Below are positions 23,781 to 34,609 of a DNA stretch of 64,000 bases, one piece after another. The DNA is from Corythucha ciliata (Eukaryota > Arthropoda > Insecta > Hemiptera > Tingidae). Made by a program: the position numbers and the translations under genes. Each line of letters begins with the position of its first letter. Within the stretch, counting starts at the first letter, position 1. The notes beneath the pieces are model-generated. The model worked only from the letters and a program-made list of their open reading frames with translations, did no database searches and was not told where the DNA came from. The stretch lies in contig CM075941.1 in the NCBI GenBank assembly GCA_038030265.1, positions 41,106,164-41,170,163 of the forward strand, in the 5' to 3' direction.

Positions 23781-24020
23781 CCGTTCTGTAACCGGCGTTG
23801 CTCAAGTAAGTCGCGAAAGTTCTCGTCTCGTGCGTCGCTTGCCACTGAGCACTCGAACAGTTGCCATTATTCGTGTAGACTTCGTGATTGTGCATGTACA
23901 GGCCGGTGAGCATTGAACTTCGCGACGGACAGCACATGGGCGTTGTCGTGTAGGCGTGCCGGAACTGAGCGCCGCCGTCGCGGAGGAGACGCAGCGTTCT
24001 CGGCATAAAATTGAGCGAAC
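23781..24020 (-). CDS. Sulf1: Sulf1 coding exon 2 (sulfatase active site)
   Basis: 240 bp. The acceptor ends in CGCAG before 24020 and the donor is ACGG|GTGAGT at 23781; both borders split a Gly codon after its first base, so the exon is phase-symmetrical. It encodes the sulfatase signature [12 protein letters not shown]. In this family the Cys of CPSR is oxidised by the formylglycine-generating enzyme to the catalytic formylglycine. Further family blocks are [23 protein letters not shown] and [10 protein letters not shown]. The segment before the signature ([19 protein letters not shown]) reads like arthropod Sulf1. The joined exon 1-2-3 frame is open. Confidence 0.97.
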
Positions 24021-24349
24021 CTGCGACAATCAAAGGTGAATAATAGGTACTTTAAAGAAAATGCCGAATAATTAATTTCTGCAAAGTTTTGCTTTTGACT
24101 TGAATCGAAGTACAAAACACCGCAATTGCATGTACAATAGAGGGCCGCCCTCGCGGGGCCCCTAGGCGAGAACTATCGGGGGGCCCCCTAGCAGCCGGAG
24201 GAGTCGCGGATTCAGGTTTTGCTTAAAAGGCAGGGGTTTCAGAAATTGCATGCTTTGCTCTACAAAAAAAACCTGGCTTGATAGCCACTCGCATCCTTCA
24301 AATAGCTAAACTTAGGTATTTCCACAAAAAACGGATAAGCTGACTACAG

Positions 24350-24840
24350 CCGCACCAAAAAATGAAGATTTTTCGCGCCTTAGAAATGACTAACCTTACT
24401 ATTTACGACCTAAAAATGGCAAAACTGGCGATTGTCACTCTAATAGTAGCCAAACTGACTTCTCGTGCCTTATAAATTGCTAGACGTACGATTAGGGAGC
24501 CATGAAAATACCTGAAAAGTACATGATTCGCGCCCTAAAAATGGCTAAATCGACCATTCGCGCACGAAAAGTGGCCTTGGCTTTCTGGATACTTGGCGTC
24601 CGAAAAACAGCTAAATTAGCTCCACACACTCTAAAAATGGCTAAAAACTGACGATTCACACCCTTAAAATGCCTATACAGATGACTCCCGCCATGAAAAT
24701 GGCAAAAGCGCGCCAAGAATGGCCAAAACTGAGCACTCCCGCCTTTACTTCGCCACCGGAAATTTGCAAAAATTGACTCTATACGCCCTAAAAATAGATT
24801 TGTGCTCTAAAAATAGATTTGTGCCCTAAAAGTATCAACA
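24350..24840. repeat. Array of CCTAAAAATGGCTAAACTGACGATTCGCGC-like units
   Basis: Units of about 30-32 bp with core AAAAATGGC-TAAA and GACGATTCGCGCC, the reverse complement of the GGGCGCGAATCGTCAG family. The block lies in Sulf1 intron 1, about 330 bp upstream of exon 2. Confidence 0.75.
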
Positions 24841-25350
24841 CCGGTTGTGTTTTACTCGCTGAGTCGTTTGAAAATGATGGCGTTGCCCAAACCGCGGGTC
24901 ACGATAGTTCAAATAAAACAAGTTGGAGAAGATTTTTCATTTCTTTGCCTTCATTATGAAAATTCTACAACCCCAAGACAGTTACAACGTACAAAAAGAT
25001 CCAAAAAGCCCCCCAAAACAGACTATTTGTCAATAAAATTAATGATGTTAAAAACATGGCGATTCAGTCAAATTGCGGGATTTTTTTTTGCGATTAATAG
25101 CCGATTAAACCGAACAGTACCTATTTTGCACTTTTATGGACAGGTAATTTCGCTAGTCCGGCCAATGAAATTACCTGTCTGTTCGGCTCTGTAGCCGTCA
25201 AAAGTGCCCCAAATAAGCGGCTGAAACGAAGGACTGGGACGGGGAATGTTCACAAACTTGGCCGGGACACGATCAATTTAATCGAAAGTGGAAAATTGTC
25301 GAACTGCAGAAGCAGACTGCAAGCACAGTAAGAGTGGCCTCCATTGAGAC

Positions 25351-27628
25351 CAGTGGCGTAGGTAGGAATTTGTCCGGGGGGGGGGGTGGATCAGATTGAA
25401 AACTCGTAAGAGTGACGGGAGGGTGGTAATTTCACATTTTAGTCATCATTCCACCCAGCCAGCACACTCTTGAATCTGGACATCTTGCTGGCCTCATCAT
25501 AGCCACAATCTCTCAGTAAGGGCGATTTTTGGACTCTACCCTCAGATTAGCGTTTTTCTCAATTTCAGCCGCATATTAGCGGCTTTGCCCCACCCCCTCC
25601 CATAGCCATGAATTTGCGCATTTTCTCAACTTTAGCAGCAAAGTATCGTTTTTATCCCGTGAGCGATGTTTCTTAATTATCCACGAGTTTTGGCATTTTC
25701 CTCAATTTTAGCAGCATATTACCGATTTTTTTACCAGGGGGTTAGCACTTTTCTCAGTTTCAGCTGGAAATTAACGTTTTTCTTAAGTGTTTTCCTCAAT
25801 ATTAGCCGCAAAATGGGGGGACTCTTCACGAATTAGGATATTTTTGGTTCACCATACGCAATGCATGAGCGATTTATCTCAGTTTACTCGCGAATTAGCG
25901 GTTTCTTCGCCTATTTCCATAAATTGGCACTTTTTTTCAATTTCAGCCTGAAAAGTTGCCTTCAGAATCCGCAAATTGGCGTATATTCAGTTTTTGGCGC
26001 AAATTACAATTTTTCTCAATTTCAACTACGAATTAGCGCTTTTTTTAAATTCTAGCGGCGACGCGTCGTAGCGTTCAAACCTGTGAATTAGCGAACTTTC
26101 TTAATTTCAGTCACAAATTGGCGTTAGGCGCAATTTTAGCTGTAAATTGGCGATTTTTTCCATTTTTAGACGCAAATTAGCAATTTTCTCAATTTTTAGG
26201 CTTGAAATTAACCTTTCTCTTCATTTTGACCAGGCTGATTATGTTATTTTCTAAATATTACCAGCAAATTAGCGGTTTTTCACATTTTACCACCGCATTA
26301 GCAAAACTATATAACTTTTATAGGTATAGATTATTGCTTCTTTTTAGTTCTAGCCGTGAATTAGCGTATTTTTTAACATTACACTATAGCCATGCGTGAA
26401 TTTGCCATTTTTCTGAATTTTAGCCACAAAAATGCCTTCAGAAGGTGCGAATTTAAATTATAAATTTAATTTTTTTTTTCAAACCAAAAAATTTACATCT
26501 ATCCATCCATTTTGGTCAAAAAATCATCGTTTTTAAATTATAAATTCCACGACACTTAATTCGAGAATTAGTGACGTTTCTCAATTTTAGCAGCGAATTT
26601 TCGATTTTTCTAAATTTTAGCAGCGTGGTAGCGTTTCCAACCCGTGCATTACCTACCGAGTTTTGTCAATTTTTGCCAAGAATTGGCGTTTGACTCAATT
26701 TAAGCTGCAAATTAGCAATTATTTCCATTTTTCAACTGAGAATTAGCACTTTTCCCCAATTTGAACGGAAAATTAACGTTTTTCTTAATTTTAGCTGCGC
26801 TAATTGGTGATTTTTTCAATTTTTGCCGCGAATTAGTGATTTTCTTTATTTTGTATCCGCGAATGAACGTTGATCCACAACTTTATACCTATCTGCAAAT
26901 TGCAAATTGGTGATTTTTCCCAATTTCAGCTGTGAAATAGCGTTTTGCGGCCGTTCAGCATCCTATGCAGAATGGGCGATTTTACGCCATTTCAGTTGTG
27001 AATTTGCCATTTTTGTCCAATTTTAACCTGAAAGCGTCTTATTATGAAAGCGTCAATCTTATAGCGTGTTTTCTCAACTTTAACCGCGGGGTTTGCCTAA
27101 ATACAAGACTTTTGCGTTGATTTCCACAATTTTTTCGAAGAATGGCCTCTTATGTACCGCGAATTAGCGATTTTTTTCTTAACTTTAGTCTGGAAGTTGC
27201 ATCGCGAGACCACGAATCAGCGCTTATTAGCAGCTATAGCCACGAATATTACCGATTTTTGAGTGGGATATCTGAGTAATGCAGATATGAGTAACCCCAG
27301 AACATTCAAAGCTACCATTATCTTTCGCGAACATTCTATGAATCACTTATCTAGGACATGCCATTGATATTCATGGAAGGTTACGAATGATCGCGGAATA
27401 TTCGTTTGTGAATATTGACGGGATATTGCATTTGACTCCCATTCGCGACTCCTAGGAATATTCCGGAGTGAATTTTGTACGATTGTATTATATCTTCCAC
27501 GAATATACCAGTATCCAAAATGAATATATGTATATTGCACTTTCCTTGAATACTTGTGTGTTTGTTGGGTAGCTCGAGGGGGGGGGGATCTGTCCCCAAT
27601 ACCCCCCCCCCCCGTACCCACGACCATG
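25351..27628 (-). mobile_element. Non-autonomous hAT-type element carrying a minisatellite array, with perfect 8-bp target duplication
   Basis: The left end is CAGTGGCGTAGGTAGG at 25351; the right end, read inward on the minus strand, is CATGGTCGTGGGTACG followed by a G tract (27628 inward), 11 of 16 positions alike. The direct repeat ATTGAGAC flanks it exactly at 25343-25350 and 27629-27636. CA-G-GGCGTA ends and 8-bp duplications are the hallmarks of the hAT superfamily. The interior (about 25500-27240) is main-family units in inverted orientation, then about 300 bp of different sequence with GAATATTC motifs. No transposase is seen, so it would have needed enzyme from another element. It sits in Sulf1 intron 1. 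Confidence 0.85.
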
Positions 27629-27699
27629 ATTGAGACACGCCGTTCCTGGGGCCGAAGTTGTAACACGTTCAAGTTTCGTACCGAGAGATCCTTCAAGAC

Positions 27700-28320
27700 C
27701 CCAATTTATTGGACTTAACTCTTTAAAATAGCAATTGTGGAGTGGGGGGGGGGATCCGTCTCAATTGAATAAACAAGATCTGTGGGTTCAGCTCTTTCAA
27801 ATATCAATTTCGAGGGTTTGGCTTAACCGACAAGCCAATTTCGTAATTATGTCTTCTTCAAAAGACAATTTCGCGAGGTTTCCCTCATTCGAAAAAGCAA
27901 TTTCGCAGGATCTTTAAAAGTCGAATTTCCAGGATTTGCCCCTTTAAAGCGTCAATTGGGCAGATTTCTCTTCTTTTAAAAACCACGGTTTGGTCCACTT
28001 TAGCAACCAAATTTCTTGGACTTGGCTATTTAAAATGGACATTTCGGTTGTTTGGCTCAAATACGCCCATTTCACATGTTTCGATCTTTCAAGACCATTT
28101 TTTGTGGATAAGGCGCCTTCAAAGCCAATTTCGCGGATGTTCATGATTGGAAAATCCAATTTTGTGGGGCTGAATTCTTCAAAAACCAAATTATTCGGAT
28201 TTTTAGCTCTGTAAAACCCAAATTTCCCGGATTTTCTCTCCATTAAAAATCATTATTTTCTGGGCTTGGGCATTTTAGAACACGATTTTCAATCGTTTCA
28301 ACAGAAGTGCCTCAAAATTG
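27700..28320. repeat. Array of CCAATTTCGTGGATTTGGCTC-like units
   Basis: Units of about 30 bp with TTCAAAA, CCAATTTCG and GGNTTTGGCT. The same family is seen at about 20950-21200, 36740-36970, 42900-43500 and, inverted, 43940-44500. Short open frames (for example 27944-28243 minus) follow from the unit. Confidence 0.75.
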
Positions 28321-29937
28321 TAAAAATTAAGCCGAGTGTAACTCCTGAACTATTATTTTGTAATTATTTTTGTTCCAAGCCCCCCCCCCCCATGGATCGG
28401 GCCTCCAGGCGATCGCCTACCCTGCCTACCCCCTAAAAACGGCCCTGGGGTGGGGGGGGGACCCACAGTCGAGTATAGGCACAAAATTGAGAGCATTCAG
28501 CCTAAAAATGGCGGTAATAAGTGTCACTGAGTTTTTGAATTGTTGCATTATCGAGATTATTTTACCCGTCTTTTTATTTAAATAAAATGGGAGACCCCCG
28601 TGGGAAAGAATAAGTATAAAGTGCTGATCTTTTCGAACTTTTACACTCTACCCCGCTCGGCAGAAGTTATAGCTGCTGATATTATTACTTTTATTTATTT
28701 TATAAAATTTTATTCTCTAGACCAACTAATTTATACTTATTGGAAAGGGAAATGGATTGTTTCACGAGGGATTTTGTTATATTCTCGAAGTAATGAGTCC
28801 GAGACATCCTCCGGTTAAACTTTTTTTTTTTACTATTATAAGACGATTTTTCGGCCTAATTTTCTCTGGCATGGGTCACGCATGACAAAGTACAATCCAA
28901 AGCTCAGAAAACTCACAACTGGGGGGGGGGGGCTTTTATTTTATCTTCAAATATATTGTGTTCGGAAACCCCTCATCCCACCCCCTCCTCATCCAACAAA
29001 CTCAACAGGCTTTAATCTCATGAGCCCCAACAAGCCTGTTTGAAAAGCCGTGTGTGAATAATTCTGAAGCGGAAGTGGAAGGATTCAATTTTACTTTAAC
29101 TAAATCTTTATAAGCGGATGGGATCCTCCATAAAATCGTCAGTTAGATAGAACAAGAAGCATATACCGACGATTTTGGTGGGGACGAGGAATCGGTGTTG
29201 AGAGGGCGAGAAAAAATAAATTAATTGTAAAGAGTCATTTCCTTATCTTAGCAACCTCGTTTTGGTTGTATACAACGAGAGATATATAATGCTGAGTTGT
29301 CCTACAAAATGATCTCAATTGCCCGAATTACCTGACCCTCAGGAATTTACTGGTACATATATATACACACATATGTAAATCACTCTTTGAGGCCAGTCTT
29401 TTCATTCCCTACTACATACCAGCATCTGCAATAGTCGCCCTTTACTGCTCCTTTTTTTCGCACAATTAGTGTGCTTTTCTCCGACTCCTTCCTCTTCTTC
29501 AAGTTTTTTTTCTTTTTCGTTAATTCGCAGCTGCTGCGTGTTACATCTGGGATTAATATTATTTAACACACCCGACACCCTTTCCACCACCGTCGCGATG
29601 GATGCAGGACAGAAGTCCAGAGCGGGGGGGGGGCATTGTGTTACCCCCTCGTAATTTCTTTACAATAGCTCAATACGATCCACTGGCTTTAGCGTCAATC
29701 AAACAGTTGCGATCCTTTTGTCCTCATCGGCTTACTCATTCGAATAACGCCCATATTCAAAAAATGTTAGTTGGGTGGTCCCATAATGGGTCGAACTCCT
29801 TTAGGTATCTTCGTTAATTGTTACTAATTCACACTCCCCCTAGTCACTCACTATCACTCATTAATTGCAGTCCGAAAGTCAAGGATTTCGAACATTTACG
29901 TACGCCCCAATCCCCCAAAGCTCCCCCCGAAGGACCC
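28321..29937. other. Sulf1 intron 1, right part: no gene
   Basis: Contains poly-G/C tracts near 28380, 28454 and 28921 and AT-rich DNA. No coding exon is recognised. GCCTACCCTGCCTACCCCC near 28415 resembles a DNA-transposon end but has no visible partner. Confidence 0.45.
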
Positions 29938-30143
29938 AAAGGATGACTCAAAGTGGTCCTTGTATCAGAGAAGAGAACACAGTTATTATCTAGTCCTATT
30001 TAGAATGCCGAGCATCATTCGCTAAGAAATAAACTCAGAGAAATAAAGGATGACTCAAAGTGGTCCTTGTATCAGAGAAGAAAACACAGTTATTATCTAG
30101 TCCTATTTAGAATGCCGAGCATCATTCGCTAAGAAATAAACTC
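29938..30143 (+). repeat. Tandem duplication, 107-bp unit, two copies
   Basis: The unit at 29941-30047 (GGATGACTCAAAGTGGTCCT to AAACTCAGAGAAATAAA) is repeated at 30048-30143 with one visible substitution. The second copy lacks the last 11 bp. It is in Sulf1 intron 1, about 300 bp from exon 1. The near identity implies a recent event. Confidence 0.95.
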
Positions 30144-30436
30144 GCGAGACGCCTTTTCCTCAATTCTTCACGAACCAAAAATCGTCATTCAAAAGTTAGA
30201 TTTTTTACGTTTCCGTTGATTCTCTAAAGTATTTAGAAGTGCTCGACGCACGACACGTACGTTTCGACGTTCTTATTTCTTTTATTCAACCTTAAGCGAT
30301 ATCCAAGGTCCGGAATTGTAAACTGGAATGAGCGTCAATGCGTTAAAAACGCTCGTGTTAAGAAAAAAAGAAACTATAAACGGTATGTGGAAAGTAAAGT
30401 TAAAATTGTTCAAATTACAAAAAAAAATTGCCTCAC

Positions 30437-30650
30437 CTAGTTCAACATCTTGGTCATCCGTCATAATTAAAACAATATTCGGTCGCCTCTCCTTCGGCTG
30501 CGAAAGAAATTGCCGCCGGCTTTTAGCAATTCGCACTGCACTGCCGCCGCCGGCACCTTCACTCGCACGCACTGCCGTGATTTCCGCTATAAAAGCGATA
30601 ACTACCGCCGCGGGAAGGAACCGTAAACATGGCACGGCCGTCCACCGCAT
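30437..30650 (-). CDS. Sulf1: Sulf1 coding exon 1: start codon, signal peptide, first sulfatase motif
   Basis: Sulf1 is a secreted or cell-surface heparan-sulfate 6-O-endosulfatase that edits growth-factor binding sites on proteoglycans. The ATG at 30650 is preceded in frame by a TGA 27 nt upstream, which fixes the start. Residues 1-30 have the shape of a signal peptide (short basic start, then FLPAAVVIAFIA). After a Gly/Arg-rich linker comes RRPNIVLIMTDDQDVELG, with the paired Asp that binds the catalytic Ca2+ in sulfatases. The donor CTAG|GTGAGG at 30437 leaves one base of a Gly codon, which exon 2 completes. The four exons seen (776 bp) cover about 258 residues, the N-terminal part of a protein that is near 900-1100 residues in other animals; the rest of the catalytic domain, the basic hydrophilic domain and the C-terminus lie elsewhere. 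Confidence 0.96.
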
Positions 30651-31949
30651 CACTAACTTTTTACTCTCACTGAATCAGTTTCTCGTTGAAGAAAAAAAAA
30701 AAAATCCTATCCCCCCAGGGGGAACACGCAGGTTTTCATTTTTTTTTTTTTAAGAGGGGGGTCTCGACACAGTTGTAGATAGGAAATAATGACACGGTTG
30801 GAGGCGGTACCGGGGGAGGGAGGATTGTGGCGTCCCTCAAGTTTCTTATTTTTTTTTTTTCTCGTATGAAATCGTTTTTCCGCGTCCCTGAAAGACCTGT
30901 CTGGTTCACCAGCGATAGACTGAAGAGATGCGGCGGCCTCCGGGCGGCTGATGACGGAGAGTATGAGTGGGTCGACCAGACTACCCCCCTAGAGTCTCAT
31001 GATCGCGCGAAATTTGTCTGCCCCCCATAGAGTGGTTGAAGAGGAAGGAGAGGAGGTGGAGGAAGACGACGACCCCGGAATAAGGAGGGAATCCACAATC
31101 CAAACCACTTGTTCGACCCGCTCGTATACTCTTTTATTGGTGGGGGGGGGGGGGTTGGAGAGAGAGCTTTTTCGTCCTCGCGTGTCGTCCCACCAACTTC
31201 CCGTCCGGACTGCAACGCCTCGATGCCTTTTTTTCTTCTGCTCCTCAAGTTCTTGGCCCCCAAGCATTCACTCTCTTCTTGGAGTTCTTGGTGTGCAAGA
31301 GAGAGAGAGAGAGTGATTGAGAGAGTAAAGATGAAAGAGAAGGATATCCCAGAACCGCCTTTTTCTACGCCCTCACCAACGTTTGCACTTCTGTGCTGAG
31401 TGGTGGGGGAGTGGAAGGTTCACCTCTTGATAACCATAAAATCAAAGTTGATGGGAGTGGGGGGGGGGCGCCTACCTGTTAAAAGAATTAGAAAAAACAC
31501 CACCGCCCAACGACCCCTTCACAACCACACATTGTTAAACTTCAGATCTGTCTCATTCACACCTTTTCCAGTTTTACCCCTCGGGCTTTAAACCGACAAT
31601 TTACCCCCGCCTCACACAACCGAGACATTTTTTTCCCCCTTTTTTTAAATGTTCAAACTTTCGTTTCTATTTTCGAGTGGTGGCGCCCGAGCTTAATTAT
31701 ATAATTTGGCCCGACTCTCTTTCAAAACCACTCACGTACTCACGTCAGACGCCCGCCGTACAGTAGGGGTGGCCAACCCAAGGCCGAGACTTTCACAATG
31801 GCCCGCCCGTGGCCTGCGCAGTGGTAAATTATCATTTTTAATCTTAGATTTTGGAGCCCCACGGATTTTTATGCAAATGGAAAACGCTACAATTCGCGTC
31901 TACTCTTGAGAAGGCGCGCGACATATGCTATTCTTGGGGCAAGTAAGAG
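30651..31949. promoter_or_regulatory. Presumed Sulf1 5' UTR and promoter region
   Basis: This flank of the Sulf1 start carries poly-T/A and poly-G runs and GA/CT repeats (for example 31300-31325). No TATA box, initiator or upstream exon can be assigned. Open frames on both strands at 30989-31399 are shadows of these low-complexity tracts. The regulatory role rests only on position. Confidence 0.35.
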
Positions 31950-34068
31950 CAGTGGCGTAGGTAGGAATTTATCCTAGGGGCGGATCAGATTGAAATCTCG
32001 CAATGGGTGGGGAGGGGGTAATTTTACAGTTTAGCAGTCACTCCGCCTTCTTCAATCTCCACCACTTGAATCACAATCTTTAATCTACCGGACATCTTGC
32101 TGGCCCCATCATATAGCCTTGCCCGAGATCAAAATTAATATTAACCCCTAATTCATCCCAATTCATTCCAGAATTTTCTTTTCGATAAATCCTTCCCTGT
32201 TTATGGAATGAGTACATGAGTAGAGTAGGTAGAGGCTAGTCCGCTAGTCCCACGAAGTCCTCCGGGTACAGATCGACAAAGTGATACGAGTACAAACGTA
32301 AAATGCTCACTTTTAACCAATCTAAGGGACAGTGGTGGCCATTCAACGATTTTGAGGAGGACACCGCGTACATTGGTCAATTGAGCATTCTTCACGGGAC
32401 TCATACTGGCCAAAATTGAAATACTCATAGAGTAAATGACCCTAAAAATCTCTGTTAAGGGCGATTTTTGGACTTTACCCGACAATTAGCGCTTTTCCCA
32501 ATTTTGGCCGCGTGTATAGTTCTTCTCAATTTCAGCCGTGGATTAGCGGCTTTGCCCCACCCCCTCCCATAACCATGAATTTGCGCATTTTCTCAACCTT
32601 AGCAGCAAAGTATCGTTTTTATCCCGTGAGCGATGTGTCTTAATTTTCCACGAGTTTTGGCGTTTTCCTCAATTTTTGCAGCAAATTAGCGATTTTTAAT
32701 TTTTTTTTTTTAGCAGGGGATTAGCACTTTTCGAAGTTTTAGCTGAAAATTAGCGTTTTTCCTGAGTGTTTTCCTCAATATCAGCCGCAAAATAGGGGGG
32801 GGGGGCTTTTCAAGAATTAGGATTTTTTGGTTCACCATACGAAATGCATTATTAGAGAATTAGCAGTTTTTTCGCCCATTGCCATAAATTGGCGCTATTT
32901 CTTAATTTCAGCCTCCAAAGTTGCCTTCAGAAGCCACGAAATTGGCGTATATTCATTTTTGACGCAAATTAAAATTTTTCTCAATTTTAGCCACGAATTA
33001 GCGCTTTTTCTTAATTTTAGTAGTGTTTCAACCATGTGAATTAGAGAATTTTCTTAATTTCAGTCACAAATTGGCGTTTGTCGCAATTTTAGCTGTAAAT
33101 TGGCGATTTTTCCCATTCCGCGAATAAGCATTTATTCCATTTTTCATACGGGAATGGGCGATTTTCGGCATTTCAGTTGTGAATTTGCCATTTTTGAACA
33201 ATTTTAACCTGAAAGCGTATTTTTTTTGGCAATAGTACAGCGTGTTTTTTCCATTTTAACCGTTGAGTTGGCCCAAAAGCAACACTTTTGCGTTGATTTC
33301 CACAATTTATTCGCAGAATGGCCTCCATGCACAGTGAATCGGCGATTTTTTCTCAATTTTAGTCTGGAATTTGCATCGCGAGACCACGAATCAGCTCTTT
33401 TTCGCAGTTATATACCCTAATACTAGCGATTTTTTTCAATTTTTTAGTCGCGTCAGCAAGTGGAAAATTGCCGATCAGCACTTTACTGAACTTAAGGATC
33501 TAACGAAACTAGGGAAACGGTTTTTTTTTTTTTTTTTAGCCGCGAATTTTCCTCAAGAGAGTACAGATTTTCTCAGTTTGAGCCACCAGAATAGCGCTTT
33601 CGGGGGCTCAATCGAATATTCAGCCCACACTCTTTGCTGTTATCACTTACAAAGTTATATTCCCCAGGTAGGATAGACTGAAATTCGTAGAAAGGAGCCA
33701 AATCTCTGTCCAACCGTCCGACCTCTTCAGTCTTCACACACCTACATCTATGGATAACCTAAAAATCCTCATTCCCAAATTTTGAGCTTTTCGGTCAAAC
33801 CCCCCCCCCCTCTCTCTTACCACTACCTTGGTACGCTACTGCGTGGGGTCTGAAGTCCAAGGAAGCAGCTGGACGTACGCGGACCTTTTCTGGCTGCTTG
33901 AAGTCGAGAAAATCGGCTAAACCTAACTTCAATGTGAAACGCTCATTTTTGGATATTTTATGGGGCTTCTATAAGAGCGCTGGTACTAATGGCCCTTCGT
34001 TCGTATACTTGTAGGTCCGGGGGGGGGGATCTATCCCCCCATATCCCCCCGCCGTACCTACGCCCCTG
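31950..34068 (-). mobile_element. Second array-carrying hAT-type element, near-matching target duplication
   Basis: The left end is CAGTGGCGTAGGTAGGAATT at 31950. The right end, read inward on the minus strand from 34068, is CAGGGGCGTAGGTACGG. The flanks are AGTAAGAG (31942-31949) and AGTAAGGC (34069-34076), 6 of 8 alike. The first 180 bp matches the start of the element at 25351 (shared GGACATCTTGCTGGCC and GGGCGATTTTTGGAC) and the array interior also lines up, including GCCCCACCCCCTCCCAT. From about 33260 to 33990 it matches, inverted, 10985-11700. A second terminus-like sequence, GGTACGCTACTG, ends at 33841, suggesting nesting. Confidence 0.75.
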
Positions 34069-34183
34069 AGTAAGGCGATAAAAGTTTGGAAAGTGCTAAT
34101 ATTCGTGCCCACCAGGGGCGTAGGTACGGGGTGGATATGGGGAATAGATCCCCCCTCGTAGAGCTACAAGAATACGAACGAAG
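33995..34183. repeat. Inverted repeat of about 70-bp arms around hAT-like ends
   Basis: The arm at 33995-34068 (CTTCGTTCGTATACTTGTAG, a G tract, GGATCTATCCCCCC and CCTACGCCCCTG) is mirrored at 34113-34183. The spacer is 44 bp and contains one main-family phrase. The arms face inward with their CAGGGGCGTAGGTACG termini next to the spacer, so two element ends lie back to back. Confidence 0.85.
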
Positions 34184-34591
34184 TGCTAATTCTCTGCTTA
34201 GGATTATGTTCAACGGAGAATTTTGTATTTAGGGTTATGGAAATTTTGGTGTTTGAGGATTGATGATTCAGGGATTGTGTGGAGGACCACACGATACTTC
34301 CATGTTCCCAATTTCGTCGTTCATCAATAATGCATAAAACAAAAATAATAATAATAATAATAATAATAAACAAGAAAACTTCCATGGCGCGCTAGTCCGC
34401 TAGTCGAAAAATGTGAAATAAAAGTCGCGCGCGCCCATGTTACCCTTTAACCAGCATGAAATCGGAGGGGTCGGAGCACTGAAAAAATTGATACGGCCTC
34501 GGAAGTTTTCTTGTTTATTTATTTATTTTGTATGCATTATTGATTAACGCCGATCCCAATCTGATCCCCCCCCCCTTGGAAAAAATTCCTA

Positions 34592-34603
34592 CCTACGCCA
34601 CTG
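34592..34603. mobile_element. Solo hAT-like terminus
   Basis: CCTACGCCACTG ends at 34603 after GGAAAAAATTCCTA and a C tract, again the inverted form of the 31950 terminus. Its partner may be lost or may be one of the neighbouring ends; no 8-bp duplication pairs with GTGCCCAT. Confidence 0.5.
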
Positions 34604-34609
34604 GTGCCC

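Noticed and set aside
14224..30650. Lysosomal glucosamine-6-sulfatase (GNS) as identity
   Set aside because: [12 protein letters not shown] and APHGPEDSAPQ are Sulf-type; the matching GNS segments differ clearly.
30328..30753. 141-codon plus-strand open frame across Sulf1 exon 1
   Set aside because: It is antisense to the Sulf1 signal-peptide exon and ends in poly-T; the minus strand has the family match and splice sites.
30989..31399. Overlapping open frames up to 105 codons on both strands
   Set aside because: They derive from GA, poly-G and poly-T tracts upstream of Sulf1 and have no domain.
31950..34603. Pairing the 31950 terminus with the terminus at 34603
   Set aside because: The flanking octamers AGTAAGAG and GTGCCCAT do not match, whereas the end at 34068 gives 6 of 8.
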